From contig JAEPMI010000001.1 of the NCBI GenBank assembly GCA_017644045.1, forward strand, positions 550,470-614,469: a stretch of 64,000 bases of DNA. Reading direction: 5' to 3'. Origin of the DNA: Deltaproteobacteria bacterium. Its GTDB lineage: Bacteria; Myxococcota_A; Polyangia; Polyangiales; Houyiibacteriaceae. Under the pieces are notes generated by a model that saw nothing but the letters and a program-made list of their open reading frames with translations, made no database searches and was not told where the DNA came from. This document shows positions 40,703-48,943 of this stretch, in pieces (within the stretch, counting starts at the first letter, position 1; each line of letters starts with the position of its first letter). A program made the translations under genes and the position numbers.

Positions 40703-41629
40703 GTGACCTGGAGCTCCGAGCAATGGCGGGACTGGGTGTGCGACCACCTCGATGGACTCGGCCCCTCCGACCCGATCGAGGACGGCGTGGCCTCGATGTC
40801 CCGGTTGGTGGAGGTGGTGTCGATCTTGGAGTCCGACCCGTCGGCCATGATCAAGATCCCTCCCGAGTCGAGCCCGCCCGCGGTGCGGGAGCCGGTCGGC
40901 GAGGCCGTTCGCGCTCACGCCGTGGAGGTCTTGGACCGATGGCGTGTGGCGCTGGCCTCGTGTGGCGTCGACGACTCCCATCCGCTGATGAAGCGAGCTC
41001 GACTCTACGGACTCGTCTCGCAGACGATCGCACCCCTGAGGCGCGACCCAGCCGTCGATCGGCTCCTCGACGCCCTCCGCGAGAAGCTGGAAGACGAGTC
41101 GCTCGAAGCCGCCGGCCATTGGCGCGACGCCTGCGCCGGCGACGTTCACTCGCAGCTGGAATCGATGGTTCGTCATCGCACCGGCCGGTCGCTGGGGAGC
41201 GGAGTCGCGTGGGCGGTGAAGAAGGTTCCCCGGGGACAGGCCGACCGCGTCGCCGAGCTTCGAGACAGGCTCGCGCACCCATTTCCGAGCTGGCTCGAAG
41301 GCGTCTATGCGGCGGTCGATGGGATTCGTACGCGCCTGACGTCCGAGGGGGAGGAACGCTTTCGCCCGGGCCCCGACATGGTCGTGCTGCCCAGCAAGAT
41401 GGCGCGCGCCCACCACGACCAGATCACGTTCGGATCCACACGCTTCTTCGTCTATGTGTGCAAGCTGCCCAGCGGCGAGATCTGGCGAGAGCCAGGACCC
41501 TTCGACTCGTCCATCGCCGCCGAGGTCGGGTCCCGTGCATCGCGAGAGCTCCTGGGCAGGACGCGCGTGGCCAACGACGGGCTCGACTACCTCGAGCAAC
41601 TCGTCGCCCGCTACGGACGCCCCCTCTGA
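40703..41629 (+). CDS. hypothetical protein
   Basis: GTG at 40703 gives 308 residues, mostly helical (VEVVSILESDPSAMIK, AVREPVGEAVRAHAVEVLDRWRVALASCGV, AVDRLLDALREKLEDESLEAAGHWRDAC) with a C-terminal part of shorter strands (MVVLPSKMARAHHDQITFGSTRFFVYVCKLPSGEIW). No membrane segment or signal. The C-terminal strand-rich part (~235-275) looks like a small sandwich domain but I cannot name it. It starts 26 bases from the divergent 40676 gene and ends against the start of the opposite-strand repeat lipoprotein's coding end at 41630, with no gap. Confidence 0.65.
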   Translation: MTWSSEQWRDWVCDHLDGLGPSDPIEDGVASMSRLVEVVSILESDPSAMIKIPPESSPPAVREPVGEAVRAHAVEVLDRWRVALASCGVDDSHPLMKRARLYGLVSQTIAPLRRDPAVDRLLDALREKLEDESLEAAGHWRDACAGDVHSQLESMVRHRTGRSLGSGVAWAVKKVPRGQADRVAELRDRLAHPFPSWLEGVYAAVDGIRTRLTSEGEERFRPGPDMVVLPSKMARAHHDQITFGSTRFFVYVCKLPSGEIWREPGPFDSSIAAEVGSRASRELLGRTRVANDGLDYLEQLVARYGRPL

Positions 41630-44600
41630 TCAGAAGGGCGTGCACTCGCCGGCGTTCGGACCTCCGAACTGGCACCGGAACTCGGGTCCGATCATCTGGC
41701 AGAAGGCGTCACCGCCGAAGAAGTCGCAGCGGGGCGCGCAGACGCTGAAGCTCGACTCGTAGCAGACCTGGTCGATGTTCCCGACGCCGGCGCAGTCCGA
41801 ATCCGAGAAGCAGCGGCAGGTGAAGATGTCCACGAAGCCGTCGCCGTCGTTGTCGACGTTGTCGCAGCACTCGCCGCCGCCGCCGAAGGGCGAGCAGTCG
41901 GTGTCCGCGCAGTCCGTCCGTCCGTCACCGTCGTCGTCGAAGCCGTTGGTGCACATCGACGGACCGATCTCGTTCATGAACCCGACGCCCATGTCGCCGG
42001 GCGGCGGGCCCATGTCGGGGTTGCAGATCGGGTCCAGTCGGCAGACCGGGTCGCGGCAGTCGATGCGACCGTCGCAATCGTCGTCGACGCCGTTGGAGCA
42101 GTTCTCCGGGCGCGGCACACAGCAAGCCGGGTCGCCGCTGCAGAAGGGATCGGCGCAGTCGGTGAGACCGTTGCAGTCGTCGTCGTTGCCGTTGATGCAG
42201 CTGATCTCGAAGGGCTGACACGCCGGTCCGCACGCCGGGTCGCCAAAGCAGTCCGGGTCGTCGCAGTCGGTGAGACCGTCGCAGTCCTCGTCGATGGGGA
42301 TGTCGCAGATCTCGGCGATGCACACCGAGCAGAGCGGGTTGCCGGTGCAGTCGGGGTCGACGCAGTCCACGAGACCGTCGCAGTCGTCGTCCCGCCCGTT
42401 CCGGCAGCGCTCGGCGACGCAGTCGCCGCGGCACGTCGGGTCCATCAAGCACTCGGTGTCGTCGCAGTCCGCGCGCCCGTCACAGTCGTCGTCGACCGCG
42501 TTGTTGCAGAGCTCGAAGGGCGCACAGAAGTCGCAGCGCGGGTCCATCGTGCAGTCGGGGTCGTCGCAGTCGACGCGCCCGTCGCAGTCGTCGTCCTGGC
42601 CGTTGCGGCAGGACTCCGGCGACGGCACGCAGCAGCGCGGGTCGTCGTCACAGGCCGGGTCCATGCAGTCGGCCAGACCGTTGCAGTCGTTGTCGCGGCC
42701 GTCCCCGCAGCGCTCCGGTCGGGGCACGCAGCAGATCGGGTCGTCGACGCAGTCGGGATCACTGCAGTCGGGGAAGCCGTCGCAGTCGTTGTCCGTGCCG
42801 TCGCCGCAGACCTCGGGGCCGGTCGGTCGGCAACACATCATGTCGGCGAGACAGTCGCGGTCGGCGCAATCGGTCAGGCCGTCGCAGTCGTTGTCGTTCC
42901 CGTCGCGGCAGTTCGCCTCGCGCTCGGTGCACATCTCGCACGCAGGGTCGTCCGTGCAGTCGAAGTCGTCGCAGTCGACGAAGCCGTCACAGTCGTCGTC
43001 ACGCCCGTTGAAGCAGCTGAACTCGAAGGGCGCGCACTCGAAGCACTCGGGCAACATCGCGCAGTCGGGGTCGTCGCAGTCGAAGAGACCGTCGCAGTCG
43101 TTGTCGACGAAGTCGCCACAGAAGGTCTCGAAGGGGTCGCACCCGCCGCAGCGGGGCTCGAAGCGGCAGTCCGGGTCGCGGCAGTCGAGCAGGCCGTCGC
43201 AGTCCTCGTCGAAACCGTTGAAGCAGTCGAACTCGAAGTCCGAGCACATCCGGCATTCGTCGCTGTCGAAGCAGTCGGGGTCGGCGCAGTCGATGCGACC
43301 GTCGCAGTCCTCGTCCACGCCACCGCGGCAGCGGGTCTCCGTCGGGAAACAAACGCAGCCCGGACGGCGCGAGCACTCGGGATCGTCGCAGTCGAAGCGG
43401 CCGTCGCAGTCGTTGTCCCGACCGTCGAAGCAGTTGGTCTCGGTCGGCGCGCACACCTCGCACTCGGGGCTCCCTGCGCAGTCGAAGTCGTCGCAGTCGA
43501 GGAAGCCGTCGCAGTCGTTGTCACGGCGGTCGCTGCAGGAGAGCTCGAAGGGCGCGCAGCCGCACTCGGGGGTGCCGCCGCAGGCGAAGTCCTCGCAGTC
43601 GGTGAAGCCGTTGCAGTCGTCGTCCCGGGCGTCGCCGCAGAAGATCTCGCGATCGGAGACGGGGACGCACTCGTCGCAGCCGGGGCGACCGAAGCAATCG
43701 GGGTCCGCGCAGTCCACGCGACCATCGCAGTCGTCATCGCGGCCGTTGGAGCAGTTGGTTTCGCCGGCGGGGCCGAGGTCGCCAGCGATCACGCACTCGC
43801 AGACCTCGGGGAAGGCTCGGCAGTCGGGGTCGGCGCAGTCGACGAGACCGTCACAGTCGTTGTCGCGGCGGTCGACGCACGACATCGGATCCGCTTCCGG
43901 GAAGCACTCGCCGCAGGTGGGATCGAAGCGGCAGTCGCTGTCGAAGCAGTCAGCCTGCCCATCGCAGTCGTTGTCGATCCGGTCGCCGCAGTCCTCGGGG
44001 AAGCGCGAGCTCATCCGCGGGTTCGCGTCGTTGCAGTCGCCGCCGCCGCACTCGAACGAGAACTCGCCATCACCATCGCCGTCGACCGGCTGGAACTGGC
44101 AGCTGCGGGTGCGCTCGTCGCAGCGGTCGAGGGTGCAAGAGAGGCCGTCGTTGCAGAGCAGCGGCGACGACCCCACGCAGCCGCGGGGTGAGCAGGTCTC
44201 GGTGCCGTTGCAGAAGAGGCCGTCGTCGCAGCGCGCGTCGATGGGCGTCGACGCGCAGCCGCCGAGCGCCTCGGAGCACTCGTCCGCGGAGCAGTCCACG
44301 CCGTCGTCGCAGCGCAGGGGCGGGCCGGCCTGACAGAAGCCGTCGGGGCCGCAGAGCTCACGGCCGTTGCAGACGAAGCCGTCGTCGCACTCGAAGTCGC
44401 CAGCACAGGGGACCCGCTCGCAGCCGCCGGGGGTGCAGATCTCGCCGACCGCGCAGCGGGACGAGTCGGGGACGGACTCGCAGCCACCGCTCGCCTCGAC
44501 GCAGCGATCGTCGGTGCAGCTCACGCCATCGTCGCAACGCACGGGGGCTCCGGCGACGCAGGTGTTGTCGATGCAGGACTCGGCGCCGTTGCAGACCAGC

Positions 44601-44773
44601 CCGTCGTCACAGTCGGCGTCGCTGCGGCAGATCACGTCCCCGTCCGGGGGAGGCGGAGGGGCGCCATCGCGGAACTCGTCGAGCTGTGTCCGGCCGCAAC
44701 CGATCGCGGCGACCGCCGCGAGGATCGCCGCCCCATGCGCCCACCGAAGCCGCTTCTCGCTCGTCGTCCTCAT
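41630..44773 (-). CDS. MopE-like Cys/Asp-repeat lipoprotein
   Basis: ATG at 44773 opens a lipoprotein signal (AAVAAIGC, Cys26); 1047 residues. After a Cys-rich opening with units like CDDGLVCNGAESC and CDDGVSCTDDRCVEASGGCES (~50-245), about 20 repeats follow, each like NGRDDDCDGLVDCADPDC with a second Cys segment. The (D/N)xDxDGxxDC core is the putative metal-binding motif of MopE and similar proteins, which resembles a calcium loop and is disulphide-bound. It should be an extracellular or outer-membrane-anchored protein. Repeats end near residue 990 with a degenerate unit (DNVDNDGDGF). Upstream is the largest non-coding stretch of the window (44774-45207). Confidence 0.88.
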   Translation of the reverse strand: MRTTSEKRLRWAHGAAILAAVAAIGCGRTQLDEFRDGAPPPPPDGDVICRSDADCDDGLVCNGAESCIDNTCVAGAPVRCDDGVSCTDDRCVEASGGCESVPDSSRCAVGEICTPGGCERVPCAGDFECDDGFVCNGRELCGPDGFCQAGPPLRCDDGVDCSADECSEALGGCASTPIDARCDDGLFCNGTETCSPRGCVGSSPLLCNDGLSCTLDRCDERTRSCQFQPVDGDGDGEFSFECGGGDCNDANPRMSSRFPEDCGDRIDNDCDGQADCFDSDCRFDPTCGECFPEADPMSCVDRRDNDCDGLVDCADPDCRAFPEVCECVIAGDLGPAGETNCSNGRDDDCDGRVDCADPDCFGRPGCDECVPVSDREIFCGDARDDDCNGFTDCEDFACGGTPECGCAPFELSCSDRRDNDCDGFLDCDDFDCAGSPECEVCAPTETNCFDGRDNDCDGRFDCDDPECSRRPGCVCFPTETRCRGGVDEDCDGRIDCADPDCFDSDECRMCSDFEFDCFNGFDEDCDGLLDCRDPDCRFEPRCGGCDPFETFCGDFVDNDCDGLFDCDDPDCAMLPECFECAPFEFSCFNGRDDDCDGFVDCDDFDCTDDPACEMCTEREANCRDGNDNDCDGLTDCADRDCLADMMCCRPTGPEVCGDGTDNDCDGFPDCSDPDCVDDPICCVPRPERCGDGRDNDCNGLADCMDPACDDDPRCCVPSPESCRNGQDDDCDGRVDCDDPDCTMDPRCDFCAPFELCNNAVDDDCDGRADCDDTECLMDPTCRGDCVAERCRNGRDDDCDGLVDCVDPDCTGNPLCSVCIAEICDIPIDEDCDGLTDCDDPDCFGDPACGPACQPFEISCINGNDDDCNGLTDCADPFCSGDPACCVPRPENCSNGVDDDCDGRIDCRDPVCRLDPICNPDMGPPPGDMGVGFMNEIGPSMCTNGFDDDGDGRTDCADTDCSPFGGGGECCDNVDNDGDGFVDIFTCRCFSDSDCAGVGNIDQVCYESSFSVCAPRCDFFGGDAFCQMIGPEFRCQFGGPNAGECTPF

Positions 44774-44995
44774 CACCCTGCACTCTCGCAATGGCCCCAC
44801 CGGGCCCTTTCCGTCAGCTCGATCGTCGCGCGACGACCGCCGAATTTTCATTTCAGTCTATCGACGGGCCACGTTTTGGCACAGAACTCCGCAACGCAGC
44901 CCAAGGGTGAAGGACTCTGCAAGTCTGGGGCCCGCCCGGCGAACCCGTTGGAAGTGCAAGAGATGGCTGCCATACCATCGCCCACCGGACAATTC

Positions 44996-45059
44996 TGCCG
45001 ATAGCGGCATCGGCACGAGTCGGCCAGTCACGGATCCGTGCCAATGCGTGCCGCGGCAC
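44996..45059. promoter_or_regulatory. cluster of three perfect inverted repeats
   Basis: TGCCG-ATAG-CGGCA (44996-45009), CACGGATCCGTG (45029-45040) and GTGCCGCGGCAC (45048-45059). The last two are full 12-base palindromes starting 19 bases apart. They lie 65-130 bases upstream of the -35 candidate for the ABC operon and may be operator sites or an RNA structure. Confidence 0.4.
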
Positions 45060-45123
45060 GTGACTTCGCTCACCGGGTGCCCGAATGCGCTGCGATCTCG
45101 TGCGTTGAGCGCTCCGAACCCCC

Positions 45124-45151
45124 TTGACTCCATAACTGATCCCGGTACACC
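45124..45151 (+). promoter_or_regulatory. candidate sigma-70 promoter of the ABC transporter operon
   Basis: TTGACT (five of six to the -35 consensus) is followed after 16 bases by TACACC (three of six to TATAAT). The ATG of the ATPase is at 45208, giving a leader of about 50 bases. The -35 is good, the -10 weak. Confidence 0.35.
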
Positions 45152-45207
45152 ACGGCCGCGCCAGCGGACCCCCGGTGGTGCCACCCCTAGCCACTCGAGA
45201 GCGAGCG

Positions 45208-46464
45208 ATGAGCAACGCCATGATCGAGGCGCGAGACCTGTCCAAGAGCTACGGCCAGGTCGACGCCCTCAAGGACGTCAGCTTCGAGGTCAGCCGCGGC
45301 GAAGTCCTCGGCTTCCTCGGCCCCAACGGGGCCGGCAAAACCACGACGATGAAGATCCTCACGTGCTTCATCGCCCCGTCCGGTGGGACGGCGTCGATCA
45401 ACGGCGCGGACGTCTTCGACGACCCGATGGGGGTCCGGCGGTCGATCGGCTACCTGCCGGAGAGCACCCCGCTCTACACGGAGATGCTGGTCCTCGAGTA
45501 CCTCGAGTTCGTCGCCAAGATGCGCGGCTACACGGGCACCGACGCCCGCAAGCGCATCAAGAAGGCGGTGGAGCAGACCAGCCTCGGCGACGTCATCGCC
45601 AAGGAGATCCGGCAGCTCTCGAAGGGCTTCCGGCAGCGAGTCGGGCTCGCCCAGGCGCTCGTGCACGAGCCGCCGGTGCTGATCCTCGACGAGCCGATGA
45701 GCGGTCTGGACCCGAACCAGGCCTCCGAGATTCGCGACCTCATCAAGGAGATCGGGCGCGAGCGCACGGTCATCCTCTCGACTCACGACCTCGGCGAGGT
45801 TCAGGTCACCTGTGACCGGGTGCTCATCATCTCCAAGGGCCGGCTCGTCGCCGACGACACGCCCGAGGAGCTGCGCGAGCGGAGCGGCAAGGCCAGCTAC
45901 CGCGTCACGGTCGCCGACGACTCGAAGGGCGACGAGAAGCGCATCCGCGACCTGCTCGGCAAGGTGAAGGGCGTCGACCGCGTTCGGCCTCGCACCGCCG
46001 ACGCCAAGGGCGAGCTCATCTTCGCCGTGTCGCCGTCGGGCTCCGAGGACCTGCGCCGCGAGCTCTTCCAGGCCGCGGTCGACGGTGGCTTCGTGCTGCT
46101 CGGCCTCGAGAAGAAGGCCGAGGGTCTCGACGCGGTCTTCCGCGACCTGACCACCCGCGAGGCGGACGAGCCGAAGAAGCGGAAGAAGAAGAAGGCCACG
46201 GCCGACGACAAGAAGGCCGAGGCGCGCGCCAAGAAGAAGGCGCGCGACGAGGCGAAGAAGAAGGCCGAGGAAGAAGAGGCCGAGGAAGAGGAAGAGCTGG
46301 AGAGCCAGGAGGAGGAGGCAGCGGCCGACTCCGACTCGGACGACTCTGCCTCCAACGATTCCGACGCCGGTTCGGATGACTCCGACGCCGACGACGACTC
46401 CGACTCGGATGACTCCGATTCCGACTCCGACGATTCGGACGACGAAGACGAGGAGAAGAAGTGA
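45208..46464 (+). CDS. ABC transporter ATPase (Gld/Nos type) with long charged C-terminal tail
   Basis: ATG at 45208, 418 residues. The ATPase domain (~6-235) is complete: Walker A GPNGAGKTT (38-46), Q-loop region YLPESTPLY, signature LSKGFRQRV (~139), Walker B VLILDEP (~162-168) and STHD (His switch). Residues ~325-418 are extraordinary: KKRKKKKATADDKKAEARAK-type basic stretch, then Glu-rich, then a Ser/Asp run (DSDSDD..., DDDSDSDD...) ending DEDEEKK. Such a tail is not part of the ordinary ATPase. The following genes encode the permease, a GldG-like protein and a DUF4340 protein, as in the gliding-type ABC systems. Confidence 0.92.
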   Translation: MSNAMIEARDLSKSYGQVDALKDVSFEVSRGEVLGFLGPNGAGKTTTMKILTCFIAPSGGTASINGADVFDDPMGVRRSIGYLPESTPLYTEMLVLEYLEFVAKMRGYTGTDARKRIKKAVEQTSLGDVIAKEIRQLSKGFRQRVGLAQALVHEPPVLILDEPMSGLDPNQASEIRDLIKEIGRERTVILSTHDLGEVQVTCDRVLIISKGRLVADDTPEELRERSGKASYRVTVADDSKGDEKRIRDLLGKVKGVDRVRPRTADAKGELIFAVSPSGSEDLRRELFQAAVDGGFVLLGLEKKAEGLDAVFRDLTTREADEPKKRKKKKATADDKKAEARAKKKARDEAKKKAEEEEAEEEEELESQEEEAAADSDSDDSASNDSDAGSDDSDADDDSDSDDSDSDSDDSDDEDEEKK

Positions 46465-47174
46465 TGACCAACATTCGCACCATCGCCGGACGTCAGTTCC
46501 GGAGCTACTTCAACGGTCCGATCGCCTACATCGTGGTGGCCGTCTTCCTCCTCGTGCTGGGCTTCCTGTTCTGGCAGACCTTCTTCCTCCAGCAGCGGGC
46601 CACGGCGCGCGAGATGTTCAACTACTTCTCGCTCATCAACTACTTCGCCCTGCCCGCGGTGACGATGGGCTTGCTCGCCGAAGAGAAGCGCACCGGCACC
46701 ATCGAGCTGCTGATCACGATGCCCGTCACCGACGCGCAGGTGATCCTCGGCAAGTTCCTCGGCGTGCTCGGCCTCTACCTGGTCATGATGCTGCTGACGC
46801 TGCCCTACGTGTTCAGCATCGGCTCGCTCGGCGAGCTCGACTGGGGCCCGGTCTTCGCCGGCTACTTCGGTCTGCTCCTGCAGGGACTCGCCCTGATCGG
46901 CATCGGTCTGGCGTGCTCCTCGTTCACCGACAACCAGCTCATCGCGTTCTTCGCGGCGCTGGCCATCTCGGTGTTCTTCTTCCTCATCGACAAGTTCCTC
47001 CCGCTGATGCCCCGAGGCCTGCAGCCGATGCTGGAGTTCATCAGCTTCGACGTGCACCTGAACCTCCTCCGCCGCGGCGTCATCGCGGTGCGGGACACCC
47101 TCTTCTTCCTCAGCGTCGCGGGTCTCGCGGTCCTGATCGCCTTCCGGTCCCTCGAGAGCCGGCGCTGGAGCTGA
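46464..47174 (+). CDS. ABC transporter permease, GldF-like
   Basis: ATG at 46464 shares its first base with the ATPase stop (TGATG); the GTG at 46461 is an alternative. 236 residues, six membrane helices (for example IVVAVFLLVLGFLFW, ALPAVTMGLLAEEK, YLVMMLLTLPYVFS, FGLLLQGLALIGIGLAC, FFAALAISVFFFLIDKFLP, LFFLSVAGLAVLIAFRS). GLLAEEKRTGTIELLITMPV is the cytoplasmic loop conserved in ABC-2 permeases of the NosY/GldF type. It partners the ATPase encoded upstream. It belongs to a strictly ordered operon with the GldG-like and DUF4340 genes. Confidence 0.92.
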   Translation: MTNIRTIAGRQFRSYFNGPIAYIVVAVFLLVLGFLFWQTFFLQQRATAREMFNYFSLINYFALPAVTMGLLAEEKRTGTIELLITMPVTDAQVILGKFLGVLGLYLVMMLLTLPYVFSIGSLGELDWGPVFAGYFGLLLQGLALIGIGLACSSFTDNQLIAFFAALAISVFFFLIDKFLPLMPRGLQPMLEFISFDVHLNLLRRGVIAVRDTLFFLSVAGLAVLIAFRSLESRRWS

Positions 47175-47178
47175 ACCC

Positions 47179-48930
47179 ATGGCCAAGAACGACAAGAAGA
47201 CGAGCAAAGAGGCGACCGCCCGGCGCAAGTCCGGCTTCGCCATCCAGTCGGTCGGCACCCTGGTGCTGATCGCCGGCGCCCTCGTGGTGCTGAACCTGCT
47301 GGCCTACTTCTACGGCTTCGGTCGGGTCGACCTGACCGAGAACCGGGTGTGGAGCCTCTCCGACGGCTCCAAGGAGCTGGTCGCCAATCTCGACGACGAG
47401 ATGGAGATCACCGCCTACTACAGCGACAACATGCCGGCGCCGCACAACGCCACCAGCGAGTACGTGCGGGACATCCTCGAGGACTACGCCGACGCGTCGA
47501 AGGGCAACGTCCAGCTCAACTGGGTCTCGGTCGAGACCGACGACGACAAGGAAGCGGCCGAGGAAGACGGCGTGCAGCCGAACGTGGTCCGCATCTTCGA
47601 GAACGACCGCGTCTCGGACACCGAGGTCTACGCCGGCCTGGTCATCAAGTACCTGGGCGCGACCGAGGTCATCGCGCCGCTGCTCTCGGTCGAAGGCCTC
47701 GAGTACACGCTCACGATGAAGATCAAGGAGCTCGCCGGCGACAAGCCCGTGGTGGGCATCATCAGCGGGCACCAGGGACCGACGCTCGCGCAGGGGCTCA
47801 GCAGCCTCCGCGAGGCGCTCCCGACGTACGAGCTGCGTGAAGTCGGCGCCGACGAGCCCATCGAGCCGAACGAGTACGCCGCGCTCCTCCTGGTCGCGCC
47901 GACCACCGAGCTGAGCATCGACGAGCTGATGAACATCGACCAGTACGTGATGAAGGGCGGCTCCCTCGGCGTCTTCGGCGCCGCGCTGAGCATCGCCGTG
48001 TCCGAGCAGGGTCAGCCGAACATCTCGCCCTTCGAGAGCGGCATCGACCGGCTCCTCGAGCGCTGGGGCGTGAAGCACCGCACCGGCGTCGTGCACGACT
48101 GGCTCTGCACCCGGGTGGCGATGCAGGGCCCCTTCGGGATCCCGATGGCGGTGCCCTACCCGCCCTCGCCGGACATCGCCTTCACGGACGAGCAGCGCGA
48201 GCACCCCGCGGCGTTCCGCCTGCCCAACGCGCCGATGCCGCTCAGCACCCCGCTCGAGCTGACCACCGCCGGTGAGGACGTGAGCATCAAGGTGCTGGCC
48301 CGCTCCAGCGAGAACAGCTGGCTCGTGACCGGCGACACCCTCGACCTGGCACCGAAGCAGCCGCGCGAGTGGATCCCGACCAACACCCAGGGGCCCTTCG
48401 AGCTCATGGTGTCGATCGAAGGTCAGCTCCCGAGCGCCTTCGCCGGTGGCGGCATGAGCTCGGGCGAGGGCCCGGCTCCGTCGCCGGAGCTCGAGGAGTC
48501 GGACGGTGAGGTCCGTGTGCTGGTCGTCGGCTCGTCCGGCGTGCTGCGCGACGAGTTCCTTCCGCCGGCGAACCAGGGCCGGCCCCGCGACCTCGGCGCG
48601 CTCATGGCGCTCGCGCTCAACAGCATCGACTGGCTCGCCGCCGAGTCGGAGCTGATCGCCATCCGCGCGAAGAACGTCGAAGACCCGAAGCTGCAGGTGC
48701 CGGACGCCGTCGCCGAGGCGGAGGAAGAGGCGCTCGCAGCGATGGAAGCCGAGGACCGCGAGGCGGCCGAGGAAGCGCTCGAGAAGCGCAAGGAGGCGGT
48801 CGCCCAATGGGATCGCCGCAAGTCGACCTACAAGTGGATGAACACGTTGGGGATCCCCTTCCTCTTCGCCCTCTTCGGGATCATCCGATGGCGCATGCGC
48901 ACCGCGCGGCGGAAGAACATCAAGCTCTGA
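47179..48930 (+). CDS. GldG-family ABC transporter auxiliary protein
   Basis: 583 residues. An N-terminal membrane helix (FAIQSVGTLVLIAGALVVLNLLAYFYGFG, ~20-47) is followed by a periplasmic-type domain with the family's opening RVDLTENRVWSLSDGSKELVANL, VVGIISGHQGPTLAQGLSSLREALPTYE and VAPTTELSIDELMNIDQYVMKGGSLGVFG. The C-terminus has a helical Glu/Ala/Lys segment (~505-545) and a final membrane helix (LGIPFLFALFGIIRWR). GldG proteins accompany GldA/GldF in Bacteroidetes gliding machinery; many non-gliding bacteria have similar operons, so a motility role is not implied. It starts 4 bases after the permease gene. Confidence 0.9.
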   Translation: MAKNDKKTSKEATARRKSGFAIQSVGTLVLIAGALVVLNLLAYFYGFGRVDLTENRVWSLSDGSKELVANLDDEMEITAYYSDNMPAPHNATSEYVRDILEDYADASKGNVQLNWVSVETDDDKEAAEEDGVQPNVVRIFENDRVSDTEVYAGLVIKYLGATEVIAPLLSVEGLEYTLTMKIKELAGDKPVVGIISGHQGPTLAQGLSSLREALPTYELREVGADEPIEPNEYAALLLVAPTTELSIDELMNIDQYVMKGGSLGVFGAALSIAVSEQGQPNISPFESGIDRLLERWGVKHRTGVVHDWLCTRVAMQGPFGIPMAVPYPPSPDIAFTDEQREHPAAFRLPNAPMPLSTPLELTTAGEDVSIKVLARSSENSWLVTGDTLDLAPKQPREWIPTNTQGPFELMVSIEGQLPSAFAGGGMSSGEGPAPSPELEESDGEVRVLVVGSSGVLRDEFLPPANQGRPRDLGALMALALNSIDWLAAESELIAIRAKNVEDPKLQVPDAVAEAEEEALAAMEAEDREAAEEALEKRKEAVAQWDRRKSTYKWMNTLGIPFLFALFGIIRWRMRTARRKNIKL

Positions 48931-48943
48931 CGAGGCGTTCGCG

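Larger units (their letters stand above)
44774..45207. other. 434-bp intergenic region
   Basis: Divergent region between the MopE-like gene (minus) and the ABC ATPase (plus). No convincing gene: short open frames here are on both strands and lack ribosome sites or coding character. It holds three short inverted repeats (44996-45009, 45029-45040, 45048-45059) and a candidate sigma-70 promoter (45124-45151). The base composition is lower in GC near 44845-44880 (AATTTTCATTTCAG), where the minus-strand promoter may lie. Confidence 0.7.

Noticed and set aside
42270-44333. A plus-strand open frame opposite the MopE-like gene, Ser/Gln-rich
   Set aside because: It is the antisense of CDG/DDD-type codons; no signal, start or homology. 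The minus frame has a lipoprotein signal and clear repeats.
44853-45245. Small minus-strand frame overlapping the ABC ATPase start
   Set aside because: No ribosome site or recognisable domain; it overlaps the coding start of a certain gene.
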